A stretch of DNA of 5,479 nucleotides from an uncultured Akkermansia sp. (GTDB taxonomy: Bacteria > Verrucomicrobiota > Verrucomicrobiia > Verrucomicrobiales > Akkermansiaceae): assembly GCA_947585525.1 (NCBI GenBank), contig CANPXA010000129.1, positions 1 to 5,479 of the forward strand, in the 5' to 3' direction. The position numbers and the translations under genes were made by a program. Below, piece after piece: positions 1 through 5,265 of the stretch. Every line of letters begins with the position of its first letter. Position 1 is the stretch's first letter. Below the pieces are notes generated by a model. That model was not told the DNA's origin, did not search any database, and saw only the letters and a program-made list of their open reading frames with translations.

Positions 1-1044
1 GATGGTGACCCATTCTTCCTGCGCGAAGGGGACGAGTTGCTGCACCTTGGCGAGGCGGTCAAAGGTTTTGGTGATGTAGTTGTTCTCGCAATCCGCCTGA
101 TTCGCAGGGATGGCGGGGGCGAGGGCATGCAGCTGCTTGAGGGCATCCACGATCTTCACCAACAGAGCCCGCTTGAACCCGCGAGTCAGGAAGGCGTATT
201 CATACACGTTCTTGCCGCGCACCTTCTCCATCACCAACGGAGTGTAGCCGTAGATCTGCGGGATGTTCTCATAACCCAGCTCCTTGGCCCTGCGGTACCA
301 ATTGCCTTCATCCACGGCGAGTTTCTCACCCTGCTCGTTGATGGGGTACTTGATGACCACGTCGCCCTTAAAGTCCACCTTGTTGAACGGACGGCATTTC
401 GGTCGGTTCAGCTCGTTCTGGAAGTAAGAGAGCATGGTGCCCACCTCCAGCCCGCCATACATGTCCAGCCGACGGAAAGAAATCTCCTTCCCCACCAGGT
501 AGCGTACAAATTCTCCCTCTTGCGGGACGTCGGCTATCTGTTCCTTGTCGTGGAAAATGAACATACCCGCCACACCGTTCTCCGCAGAGGCCTCTTCGAT
601 GAACTGACCGTCGCGGTACGACCAGCGGCACGGGAAGTCCTTGGAGATGCCCAGGTAGTTGCTCTCTACGGTCTCCGGCATCCCTGTGACATCCGAGAGA
701 ATGAGGTCGCACCAAATGAGCATGAAGGGAGCTCCGGACGGAATGCGTTGCAGAGCCTCGGCAATGCCCGAACAGGTGCCCTTGCGTGTGGCATCAATCA
801 CTTCGTAATCTGCACTGCAGAACGCCGCCAGATAGCGCTTGAAGGTGTCTTTCTGGTAGTCCGCGATGATGAGGAACTTCGCCTGAGGGTAGCGCTCGAA
901 GAGATGAAAAATCATCGGACGGTTATCCACCGGCACGAGCGCTTTCGGCTTGTTCGTGGTGAGCGTCTCCAGCCGCGAGCCGCGTCCGCCGGCCTGCACG
1001 ATGATGTAGGGAATATGATTTTCTGGTTGGCTCTTTTCCGTCAT
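1..1044 (-). CDS. Nucleotidyltransferase-phosphotransferase fusion protein, C-terminal part beyond window
   Basis: The frame is open from an ATG at 1044-1042 to the left edge, giving 348 residues without a stop. The N-terminal part (about residues 11-210) looks like an NTP_transferase domain. It has IIVQAGGRGSRLETLT (14-29) with the nucleotide-binding glycine/arginine loop, PKALVPV (33-39), and WCDLILSD (111-118) with D113 as the likely metal ligand. From about residue 215 it resembles the N-lobe of an aminoglycoside/choline-kinase-like phosphotransferase: VVIKYP with K232 as the candidate ATP lysine, then a hinge-like LVMEKVRGKN (270-279). The catalytic loop would lie outside the window. By family, such fusions activate a sugar or head group for surface glycans; the substrate is not readable here. 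The start is uncertain. ATG 1044 sits close to the conserved fold but lacks a Shine-Dalgarno sequence. An in-frame ATG at 1101 has AGGA 8 bases upstream and would add 19 residues that do not look like the family. It is divergent from hemL. Confidence 0.85.
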   Translation of the reverse strand, partial: MTEKSQPENHIPYIIVQAGGRGSRLETLTTNKPKALVPVDNRPMIFHLFERYPQAKFLIIADYQKDTFKRYLAAFCSADYEVIDATRKGTCSGIAEALQRIPSGAPFMLIWCDLILSDVTGMPETVESNYLGISKDFPCRWSYRDGQFIEEASAENGVAGMFIFHDKEQIADVPQEGEFVRYLVGKEISFRRLDMYGGLEVGTMLSYFQNELNRPKCRPFNKVDFKGDVVIKYPINEQGEKLAVDEGNWYRRAKELGYENIPQIYGYTPLVMEKVRGKNVYEYAFLTRGFKRALLVKIVDALKQLHALAPAIPANQADCENNYITKTFDRLAKVQQLVPFAQEEWVTI

Positions 1045-1048
1045 GAAT

Positions 1049-1063
1049 CGCGAATTGTTCGCG
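1049..1063. repeat. Short hairpin in front of the nucleotidyltransferase start
   Basis: CGCGAA and TTCGCG form six-base arms around a 3-base loop, ending 4 bases from the ATG at 1044. If translation starts there, the hairpin is in the ribosome-binding region and could restrict initiation, or the site could be an operator. If translation starts at 1101, it is simply coding. Confidence 0.4.
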
Positions 1064-1070
1064 GCAGTGT

Positions 1071-1090
1071 ATCTCTTTTTGAAGGAGATG
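1071..1090 (+). repeat. Left copy of an exact 20-bp inverted repeat
   Basis: This 20-mer (ATCTC, five T, GAAG, GAGATG) is the exact reverse complement of 1402-1421. ATCTC and GAGAT inside it also form a small hairpin. It lies at the 5' end of the minus-strand nucleotidyltransferase, inside the frame if the upstream ATG at 1101 is used. It could be a regulator site or the end of an inserted segment. No target-site duplication is visible. Confidence 0.6.
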
Positions 1091-1148
1091 CACTTCTTCA
1101 TCAACACTATCCTATTCTCTATGAATTATTTAAATGTCTATCAGACGT

Positions 1149-1174
1149 AAAAAAATGAAAAGGGGGTCCTTTCA
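1149..1174 (-). terminator. Intrinsic terminator upstream of the nucleotidyltransferase
   Basis: On the minus strand the stem TGAAAGG/CCTTTTCA (seven pairs, one bulged base, loop ACCC) is followed directly by seven T. The plus strand has no T run after the stem, so it works in one direction. It sits between the candidate promoter at 1297-1305 and the downstream gene. Confidence 0.6.
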
Positions 1175-1290
1175 CCACCCAGCTTAATTTGGATTTTATC
1201 TCCATCCGCCGAAGGAGTGGACGGAGCTCTTGTACGATCACGAATGCGAGGGAAAGAAATTTCTCGCACTTTTATTTCTTTTTAGTTGAT
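1149..1290 (-). ncRNA. Candidate structured RNA or attenuator leader ending in an intrinsic terminator
   Basis: Read on the minus strand, about 140 nt lie between an extended -10 promoter and a T7 run. There are three hairpins. TGCGAG pairs with CTCGCA (1268-1245). CTCCGTCC pairs with GGATGGAG (1226-1200), with a UUCG in its loop. TGAAAGG pairs with CCTTTTCA (1174-1156, one bulged base). The middle stem has a G-U wobble on this strand but an A-C mismatch on the other, and only this strand has the T run, so the strand choice has support. The segment is GC-rich compared with the AT-rich surroundings. It could be a free small RNA, or the attenuated 5' leader of the nucleotidyltransferase, whose possible starts lie 48-105 bases beyond the terminator. 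A GTG frame of 42 codons (1269-1141) also spans it, so a small protein is an alternative. I recognise no known RNA family. Confidence 0.4.
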
Positions 1291-1296
1291 CCTGTC

Positions 1297-1305
1297 AGTA
1301 TAACA
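1297..1305 (-). promoter_or_regulatory. Extended -10 promoter for the minus-strand RNA
   Basis: The minus strand reads TGT-TATACT, a TGn extended -10 with five of six -10 bases. No good -35 is present at 17 bases, but the DNA upstream is rich in A tracts, which could help as an UP-like element. Transcription would begin near 1290. Confidence 0.45.
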
Positions 1306-1401
1306 TATATCGAACTTCAGAAATTTTTTTCGCTCAAAATATCAAAAGACTCATCTTTTCTATCCCTTATTTTTTTGCCTGATAACAAAAAAATGTCTGG
1401 A

Positions 1402-1421
1402 CATCTCCTTCAAAAAGAGAT
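1402..1421 (-). repeat. Right copy of the 20-bp inverted repeat
   Basis: Exact reverse complement of 1071-1090, about 310 bases away. It lies upstream of the candidate minus-strand promoter at 1297-1305, so the pair brackets promoter, RNA and terminator. Confidence 0.6.
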
Positions 1422-1518
1422 GAACAAAATTTTCAAGACCTTTTATGGTTGATATTCAATAATTTGCGAAATAAAATCATCACAAATCAGCCCAAAGTAA
1501 CATTTTCTTTTGTACGAC

Positions 1519-1607
1519 CCTGCTTTCGCTTCGGCGCCTCGCGCCCACAACGCGCCAGCATCACAATCGAAAATCATATAGGGCAACTGCATTAGAAATG
1601 CGTTTGC
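1519..1607 (-). repeat. Intergenic repeat element, degenerate copy R1
   Basis: Read on the minus strand it follows the order of the other copies. A hairpin comes first (AATGCGTTTGC at 1597-1607 against GCAACTGCATT at 1583-1593, nine of eleven pairs). Then come decayed heptamers (CTATATG, ATTTTCG), GATGCTGGCGCG like GATGTTAGCGCG in R2, a GC-rich hairpin (GGCGC/GCGCC around 1533-1545) and GAAGCGAAAGC. It lacks the 49-bp core of the long copies. It lies just upstream of the hemL promoter and points away from it. Confidence 0.6.
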
Positions 1608-1626
1608 TCTGCCGTGATTTGAAGAC

Positions 1627-1655
1627 TTGCGACCCGATGGCATTTCCTATATACT
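1627..1655 (+). promoter_or_regulatory. hemL promoter, predicted leaderless
   Basis: TTGCGA (1627-1632) and TATACT (1650-1655) are separated by 17 bases. Counting 6-7 bases from the -10 puts the start site at or next to the A of the hemL ATG (1662). No Shine-Dalgarno sequence precedes that ATG, which agrees with a leaderless message. Confidence 0.65.
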
Positions 1656-1661
1656 GCTCTC

Positions 1662-2930
1662 ATGCCGATATCAGAAGACCTTTACAAACGAGCATGCCGC
1701 GTGATACCCGGTGGAGTCAACTCACCCGTGCGGGCATTCCGGCGCATCGAGAGGGCTCCTTTTTTTGTGACTGAGGCGCATGGAGCTCATTTGAAGGATG
1801 CCGATGGACGCGAATATATCGATTACGTGGGGACATGGGGACCTGCCATCCTGGGACACGCACCCGAGTGCGTGGTGCAAGCGGTACAGCAAGCTGCGCA
1901 AAAGGGGCTCAGCTTCGGCACGCCGACTCCGGCTGAAGTCGATATGGCGGAAACCATCTGCCGTCTCGTTCCGAGCATTCAAAAGGTTCGCATGACCAGT
2001 AGCGGTACAGAGGCCACCATGAGCGCCATCCGTCTCGCCCGCGGATTCACCGGACGCAGTCGCATCATCAAATTTGCCGGATGCTACCATGGACATTCGG
2101 ACAGCCTGCTCGTCGCGGCAGGCAGCGGAGCGCTCACGCATGGAGAACCGGACAGTGCCGGAGTGCCGCGCGATGTCGCGGCACTCACCCTTGTGCTGCC
2201 CTACAACGACGAAAATGCCGTGCGTCAGGCCTTCAAGAAGTACCGTGGGGAAATAGCCTGTATCATTGTCGAGCCTTACCCCGGCAATGCAGGGTTCTTC
2301 CTTCCGCGACCGGGGTACCTCGAATTCCTGCGCGACATCACGGCGCAGCACGGCGCTCTGCTCATCTTTGACGAGGTGATGACCGGCTTTCGCCTCTCTC
2401 CTTCCGGAGTGCAGGGGCTGCATGGCATCACACCGGATCTCACAACGCTCGGCAAAGTAATCGGCGGCGGGCTCCCCGTCGGCGCCTTCGGAGGAAGGGC
2501 CGACATCATGGACTGCATTTCCCCACTCGGTCCGGTGTACCAGGCCGGCACCCTCAGCGGCAACCCATTGGCCATGGCTGCAGGGCTTGCTCAACTCCGT
2601 GAATTGGAGCGCATCGATGCATGGAGTCGGCTCGAGTCCCTCGGAGCCCGTCTTGAGGATGGGGTGAGCAAAATCCTCCACGACGCCCATCTACCCTACG
2701 TCTTCAAACGTTGCGGTTCTATGTTCTGCCTCTTCTTCACCGCTGATGACGTCGTGGATCTTCAGTCCGCCCAAAAAACCGACTTCAATATCTTTCGTCG
2801 CTATTTCTTGAGAATGCTTGATCAAGGCATCTTTGTTGCCCCTTCACCCTTTGAGACCGGTTTTATTTCCACTGCCCACTCCGAAGCTGACATTGATGCC
2901 ACCCTCCACGCCCTCTCACACGCACTCTAG
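1662..2930 (+). CDS. hemL: Glutamate-1-semialdehyde 2,1-aminomutase
   Basis: This cytosolic PLP enzyme converts glutamate-1-semialdehyde to 5-aminolevulinate, the last step of the C5 route to tetrapyrroles. The 422 residues match the normal length of the family (about 425-430). Visible motifs are PGGVNSPVRAF (16-26), SSGTEA (113-118, phosphate loop), CYHGH (141-145), FDEVMTGFR (236-244) with the aspartate that holds the PLP ring, TLGKVIGGGLPVGAFGG (262-278) with K265 as the Schiff-base lysine (same number as in E. coli), and GTLSGNP (296-302). The strong aminomutase signatures argue against a general class III aminotransferase. The ATG is preceded by a well-spaced promoter and no ribosome binding site, so translation is probably leaderless. 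No other heme gene is in the window, so it appears to be transcribed alone. An intergenic repeat with a hairpin begins 10 bases after the stop. Confidence 0.96.
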   Translation: MPISEDLYKRACRVIPGGVNSPVRAFRRIERAPFFVTEAHGAHLKDADGREYIDYVGTWGPAILGHAPECVVQAVQQAAQKGLSFGTPTPAEVDMAETICRLVPSIQKVRMTSSGTEATMSAIRLARGFTGRSRIIKFAGCYHGHSDSLLVAAGSGALTHGEPDSAGVPRDVAALTLVLPYNDENAVRQAFKKYRGEIACIIVEPYPGNAGFFLPRPGYLEFLRDITAQHGALLIFDEVMTGFRLSPSGVQGLHGITPDLTTLGKVIGGGLPVGAFGGRADIMDCISPLGPVYQAGTLSGNPLAMAAGLAQLRELERIDAWSRLESLGARLEDGVSKILHDAHLPYVFKRCGSMFCLFFTADDVVDLQSAQKTDFNIFRRYFLRMLDQGIFVAPSPFETGFISTAHSEADIDATLHALSHAL

Positions 2931-2941
2931 CGAAACCCAGG

Positions 2942-2966
2942 GCAAACACATTGGAAATGCGTTTGC
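2942..2966 (+). terminator. Hairpin after hemL, likely terminator
   Basis: GCAAACACATT pairs with AATGCGTTTGC (ten of eleven, loop GGA), 11 bases after the hemL stop. It is followed by TATTTACGATTT rather than a pure T run, so termination would be moderate. The same hairpin opens repeat R4. Confidence 0.45.
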
Positions 2967-3061
2967 TATTTACGATTTACGATTTGGATGTTAGCGCGCT
3001 TGCGCGCGGAGATGCGCAGCGAAAGCGGAGGTGGAAGGAGGGAGCATGGGATGGTGGTGGT

Positions 3062-3110
3062 AGGAAAGCGTTCGGAGATATGCCGTGTTATCTTGATGGC
3101 CTTGCGACAT
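3062..3110 (+). repeat. 49-bp conserved core, copy in R2
   Basis: Matches the reverse complement of 5217-5265 at 48 of 49 positions (difference at 3101/5226), while the DNA on either side has diverged strongly. Both strands are open through it: plus reads GKRSEICRVILMALRH, minus reads CRKAIKITRHISERFP. The single difference is silent in both readings. It could be a functional RNA or DNA block, or a remnant of a gene. Confidence 0.75.
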
Positions 3111-3231
3111 CGTACATCGTCCATCGTACATAATCAACGGATTATGTCACATCATCTGCCGTTAAATACCTATTAGGCATCGCTTTTTCTTGGGACGGAT
3201 GTGCCTGTTTTCCTTCTCTTGAAGAAAATGC

Positions 3232-3262
3232 TTGACCTTCCGACGCATTGAGGTATATACCT
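3232..3262 (+). promoter_or_regulatory. Promoter of the DUF362-fucU operon with overlapping palindrome
   Basis: TTGACC (3232-3237) is followed after 16 bases by TATATA (3254-3259), or after 18 by TATACC. The -10 lies inside a perfect 12-bp palindrome, AGGTATATACCT (3251-3262), where a repressor could block polymerase. A related ATACCTATTAGG lies at 3166-3177 and could be a second site. Confidence 0.5.
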
Positions 3263-3303
3263 AGGAGAAGGCTCGGAGGACAAAAAATCGCTCTCTTCCG
3301 CTC

Positions 3304-4281
3304 ATGAAAACAATCTCACAAATCATCGTTACTATGACAGTTGGGACGGGAATAGCACTCAGCGCAGCAGAACAAGCTCAACCACCTGCACCGAGCGAAG
3401 GGGCAACCGAATCATCCCCGGCAAAGGTGTATTTCACCAGAGACATCAGTCCGGTGGGGCTGCTGAAGATCTACCACAAGGTGAACCAGGACATCAAAGG
3501 AAAGGTGGCTATCAAATGGCATTCCGGCGAACCAAATGGTCCAAACATCATTCCGGTGCCCATGGTTAAAGCTCTCCAAGCTGACATCCCGGACAGCTCC
3601 CTTGTAGAAACAAACTCCCTCTACGAGGGAGGAAGGGACACTACCGAGAAACACCGTGAAACTCTTAAAATCAACGGCTGGACATTCTGTCCTGTCGACA
3701 TCATGGACGAAGAGGGCGCCGTGATGCTCCCCGTAAATGGAGGGAAACGCTTCACGGAAATGAGTATGGGGAAAAATATCCTCAACTACGACTCCATGGT
3801 CGTGCTCACTCACTTCAAGGGGCATCCCATGGGCGGGTTCGGCGGCTCCATCAAGAATATCGCCATCGGGTGCGCCGACGGAAAGATCGGAAAGGCTATG
3901 GTACATGGCTCCACTCCGGAAAATACCTGGGCCTGTGATCAAGCTCCTTTCATGGAAAACATGGTCGAATCCGCTAAGGCTACTCTGGACCATTTCGGCA
4001 AACGAATCACATTCATCAACGTCATGCGCAATATGTCGGTGGATTGTGACTGCATGGGTGTGGACGCCGCCCCGCCTAAAGCCCGTGACATCGGAATCCT
4101 GGCATCTACGGACATTCTCGCCGTGGACCAGGCCTGTATTGATCTCCTTTACAAGCTGCCGGAGGATGAATTGCACGATCTCAAAGAACGGATCGAATCT
4201 CGTGGGGGGCTCCACCAACTTGAATACGGCGCGGAGATGGGTATCGGTTCTCGGAAGTACGAAATTATCGAAATTGAGTAG
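3304..4281 (+). CDS. Exported DUF362 family protein
   Basis: 325 residues. Residues 1-22 look like a Sec signal peptide: a lysine at 2, a hydrophobic stretch, and a likely cut after A22 (SAA|EQ). A Pro/Ser/Glu-rich linker runs to about 40. The DUF362 domain fills the rest: KVYFTRDISPVGLLKIY (41-57), GKVAIKWHSGEP (66-77), CPVDIMDEEG (129-138), THFKGHPMGGFGGSIKN (169-185), SVDCDC (245-250) and GSRKYE (315-320). DUF362 proteins are annotated as Fe-S-cluster-like but have no settled reaction. C248 and C250, with others such as C190 and C211, are candidate ligands; no ferredoxin-type CxxCxxC motif is present. Export is notable because the partner gene fucU encodes a cytosolic enzyme. The ATG is supported by the signal peptide, yet the only good Shine-Dalgarno sequence (GGAGGA, 3275-3280) is 23 bases upstream, too far for normal use. 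fucU follows after 48 bases. Family assignment is firm; function is unknown. Confidence 0.9.
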   Translation: MKTISQIIVTMTVGTGIALSAAEQAQPPAPSEGATESSPAKVYFTRDISPVGLLKIYHKVNQDIKGKVAIKWHSGEPNGPNIIPVPMVKALQADIPDSSLVETNSLYEGGRDTTEKHRETLKINGWTFCPVDIMDEEGAVMLPVNGGKRFTEMSMGKNILNYDSMVVLTHFKGHPMGGFGGSIKNIAIGCADGKIGKAMVHGSTPENTWACDQAPFMENMVESAKATLDHFGKRITFINVMRNMSVDCDCMGVDAAPPKARDIGILASTDILAVDQACIDLLYKLPEDELHDLKERIESRGGLHQLEYGAEMGIGSRKYEIIEIE

Positions 4282-4305
4282 TTCTGCGATCGTTTCTATC
4301 ACGGC

Positions 4306-4311
4306 TATAAT
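4306..4311 (+). promoter_or_regulatory. Possible internal -10 for fucU
   Basis: A perfect TATAAT lies between the DUF362 stop and the fucU ATG. No convincing -35 lies 16-18 bases upstream (TTCTGC at 4282 is poor). If used, it gives a leader of about 11 bases and lets fucU be expressed without the upstream gene. Confidence 0.3.
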
Positions 4312-4329
4312 CCCTGCTCGAAGTTAGCG

Positions 4330-4755
4330 ATGTTAAAAGGCATATCCCCTGTCATCTCGCCGGAGCTTCTCAAGACTCTTGCAGAAATGGGACACGGCGA
4401 TGAAATCGTCATCGCCGACGCCTACTTCCCCGGTCATTCTCTCCATTCACGAGTTTTGCGTGCCGACGGCGTACCCGCGGATCTCCTGCTCGCCGGCATA
4501 GCTCCCCTCTTTGAATTAGATTCCTATGCTTCTCCCGTCATCATGATGGCTCCTGTCCCCGGAGACTCTCTTGATCCCACTGTTGAAGCCAGATACCGAG
4601 CGGCTCTTCACTTCGATGACCCCATTGAGCGTATCGAACGCTTCGCCTTCTACCAACGCGCTCGCTCTGCTTTCGCCATTCTCATCTCCGGCGAAACGTC
4701 TCAGTACGGCAACATCATCCTTAAAAAAGGGGTTACGCCGATGGAACGACACTGA
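4330..4755 (+). CDS. fucU: L-fucose mutarotase (RbsD/FucU family)
   Basis: Cytosolic enzyme that interconverts the alpha and beta anomers of L-fucose (related members act on ribose), feeding sugar catabolism. The 141 residues match the usual FucU length of about 140. Family motifs are MLKGISPVISPELLKTLAEMGHGDEIVIADAYFPGHS (1-37, cited by position), with H22 in GHGDE as the likely catalytic histidine and D30 nearby; VLRADGV (42-48); PLFELDSY (59-66); IERFAFYQRA (102-111); and GETSQYGNIILKKGV (121-135). The length and the ERFAFY and YGNIILKKGV signatures favour FucU over the shorter RbsD. A GAAG about 8 bases before the ATG is only a weak ribosome binding site. It is probably co-transcribed with the DUF362 gene. 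No fucose isomerase, kinase, aldolase or transporter is in the window, so the substrate is inferred from the family. The stop codon touches the first arm of a hairpin that opens repeat R3. Confidence 0.93.
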   Translation: MLKGISPVISPELLKTLAEMGHGDEIVIADAYFPGHSLHSRVLRADGVPADLLLAGIAPLFELDSYASPVIMMAPVPGDSLDPTVEARYRAALHFDDPIERIERFAFYQRARSAFAILISGETSQYGNIILKKGVTPMERH

Positions 4756-4789
4756 GGCGCCGGATGGCGCTTTGCGCCTTCAGGCGCCT
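4755..4789 (+). terminator. Nested GGCGCC hairpin at the fucU stop, likely terminator
   Basis: Outer arms AGGCGCC (4755-4761) and GGCGCCT (4783-4789) enclose an inner hairpin GGCGC-TTT-GCGCC (4766-4778). The last A of the stop codon is the first base of the structure. ATTTACGATTT follows instead of a true T run. This is also the left hairpin of repeat R3. Confidence 0.45.
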
Positions 4790-4866
4790 ATTTACGATTT
4801 ACGATTTACGATTTGAATGCTAGCGCGCTACGCGCGTTTTTGCGGAGCGAATGCGCAGCGGAATTT
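4755..4866 (+). repeat. Intergenic repeat element, copy R3
   Basis: After the nested GGCGCC hairpin come three ATTTACG heptamers and ATTTG, GAATGCTAGCGCGC, a GCGCG-CTA-CGCGC hairpin (about 4823-4835) and GCGGAGCGAATGCGCAGCGG. The 49-bp core of R2 and R4 is missing. Further on, GGGTTGTC and GCTGCA near 4912-4928 recall the spacer of R4, so the copy may be truncated. The remaining bases up to the tRNA promoter (about 4867-5005) hold nothing I recognise. Confidence 0.65.
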
Positions 4867-5005
4867 TTAGAAACCGGTGTGATGGGTGATGAGAAAGGTA
4901 TGTTGAGACGTGGGTTGTCTTGCTGCATTTGCCTCAATCATCTGAGAAGCGCATGGAGGAAGGTTCAATGAGCTTGGGGACGATTAAGACCACGGAAAAA
5001 ATGTA

Positions 5006-5034
5006 TTGACAAGGACTCACTTCCTTTCTATACT
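5006..5034 (+). promoter_or_regulatory. tRNA-Pro promoter
   Basis: Consensus TTGACA (5006-5011), a 17-base spacer and TATACT (5029-5034). Transcription should start near 5041, leaving a leader of about 32 bases before the tRNA. This is the strongest promoter in the window. Its TTTC..TATACTGC surroundings resemble those of hemL. Confidence 0.8.
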
Positions 5035-5072
5035 GCGGCTGTGAGGGGGAGTGAGAGACTTTTCCCTTCTAT

Positions 5073-5146
5073 CGGGCAGTAGCGCAGTCTGGTAGCGCAC
5101 TTGCATGGGGTGCAAGGGGTCGTGGGTTCGAATCCCGCTTGCCCGA
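5073..5146 (+). tRNA. tRNA-Pro(GGG)
   Basis: A full cloverleaf can be drawn. Acceptor CGGGCAG pairs with TTGCCCG (last pair G-U). The D stem is GCGC/GCGC with GGTA in the loop. The anticodon stem CTTGC/GCAAG holds loop ATGGGGT, giving anticodon GGG at 5107-5109 followed by G37. The variable loop is GGGTC. The T stem GTGGG/CCCGC holds TTCGAAT. C1:G72 and discriminator A73 are proline identity features in bacteria. It decodes CCC and, by wobble, CCU. The 3' CCA is not encoded (ACTA follows), so it must be added by the CCA-adding enzyme. Confidence 0.97.
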
Positions 5147-5180
5147 CTACGTTTTGAGTATTACACGGTTCTACGGGCGA

Positions 5181-5196
5181 AGGCGGAGGAACGCCT
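5181..5196 (+). terminator. Hairpin downstream of tRNA-Pro, possible terminator
   Basis: AGGCG-GAGGAA-CGCCT (or the alternative GGAGG-AACG-CCTCC, 5185-5198) is followed by CCTATTTGCGATTT. It is the first hairpin after the tRNA and one end of R4. The T content is low, so strength is doubtful. Confidence 0.3.
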
Positions 5197-5216
5197 CCTA
5201 TTTGCGATTTAGAGCA

Positions 5217-5265
5217 ATGTCGCAAAGCCATCAAGATAACACGGCATATCTCCGAACGCTTTCCT
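5217..5265 (-). repeat. 49-bp conserved core, copy in R4
   Basis: Inverted partner of 3062-3110, one mismatch at 5226. On the plus strand here the reading ICDLEQCRKAIKITRHISERFPCSDNP (27 codons, given by position 5201-5281) ends in a TGA, so no intact gene is present. Confidence 0.75.

Larger units (their letters stand above)
1045..1661. other. AT-rich divergent intergenic region
   Basis: This gap between the divergent nucleotidyltransferase and hemL is clearly more AT-rich than the flanking genes over about 1071-1500. It holds a candidate minus-strand RNA and its promoter, a 20-bp inverted repeat, a degenerate intergenic repeat (1519-1607) and the hemL promoter. The frames present (for example TTG 1189 to 1452 on plus, and 1643 to 1443 on minus) have low-complexity translations, no ribosome binding site and no family resemblance, so no protein gene is called. 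Confidence 0.6.
2941..3147 (+). repeat. Intergenic repeat element, long copy R2
   Basis: Order of parts: left hairpin (2942-2966); CTATTTACG, ATTTACG and ATTTG heptamers (2966-2985); a perfect GCGCGC-TT-GCGCGC hairpin (2994-3007); GCGCAGCGAAAGCGGAGGTGG; a 27-base spacer; the 49-bp core (3062-3110); three CATCGTA-like heptamers (3108-3130), which are the reverse complement of an ATGTACG form; and a right hairpin ACATAATC-AACG-GATTATGT (3128-3147, eight perfect pairs). The ends are therefore inverted and structured. Short frames through it are not conserved along their length and have no start signals, so no gene is called. Confidence 0.7.

Noticed and set aside
37..1158. Long plus-strand frame of 373 codons
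   Set aside because: It is the opposite-strand shadow of the nucleotidyltransferase, whose frame runs off the left edge and carries clear family motifs.
1174..1186. GGGTGGT on the minus strand, like the T-box antiterminator
   Set aside because: Only seven bases match. There is no room for Stem I with a specifier loop, and the downstream gene is not an aminoacyl-tRNA synthetase or amino acid gene.
1189..1452. Plus-strand 87-codon frame in the AT-rich gap
   Set aside because: It begins with TTG, has no ribosome binding site, a low-complexity Phe/Ser/Lys-rich translation, and runs antisense to the candidate RNA and through the 20-bp repeat.
1443..1643. Minus-strand 66-codon frame
   Set aside because: It reads through degenerate repeat R1 and the hemL promoter and has no start signals.
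1722..2690. Minus-strand frame of 322 codons across hemL
   Set aside because: The plus strand encodes a textbook HemL; the minus translation has no recognisable motifs.
2951..3176. Short plus-strand frames within repeat R2
   Set aside because: They depend on repeat sequence; only the 49-bp core is conserved between copies and the rest of the frames is not.
3412..4302. Minus-strand frame of 296 codons across the DUF362 gene
   Set aside because: A shadow of the DUF362 gene, which has family motifs along its whole length.
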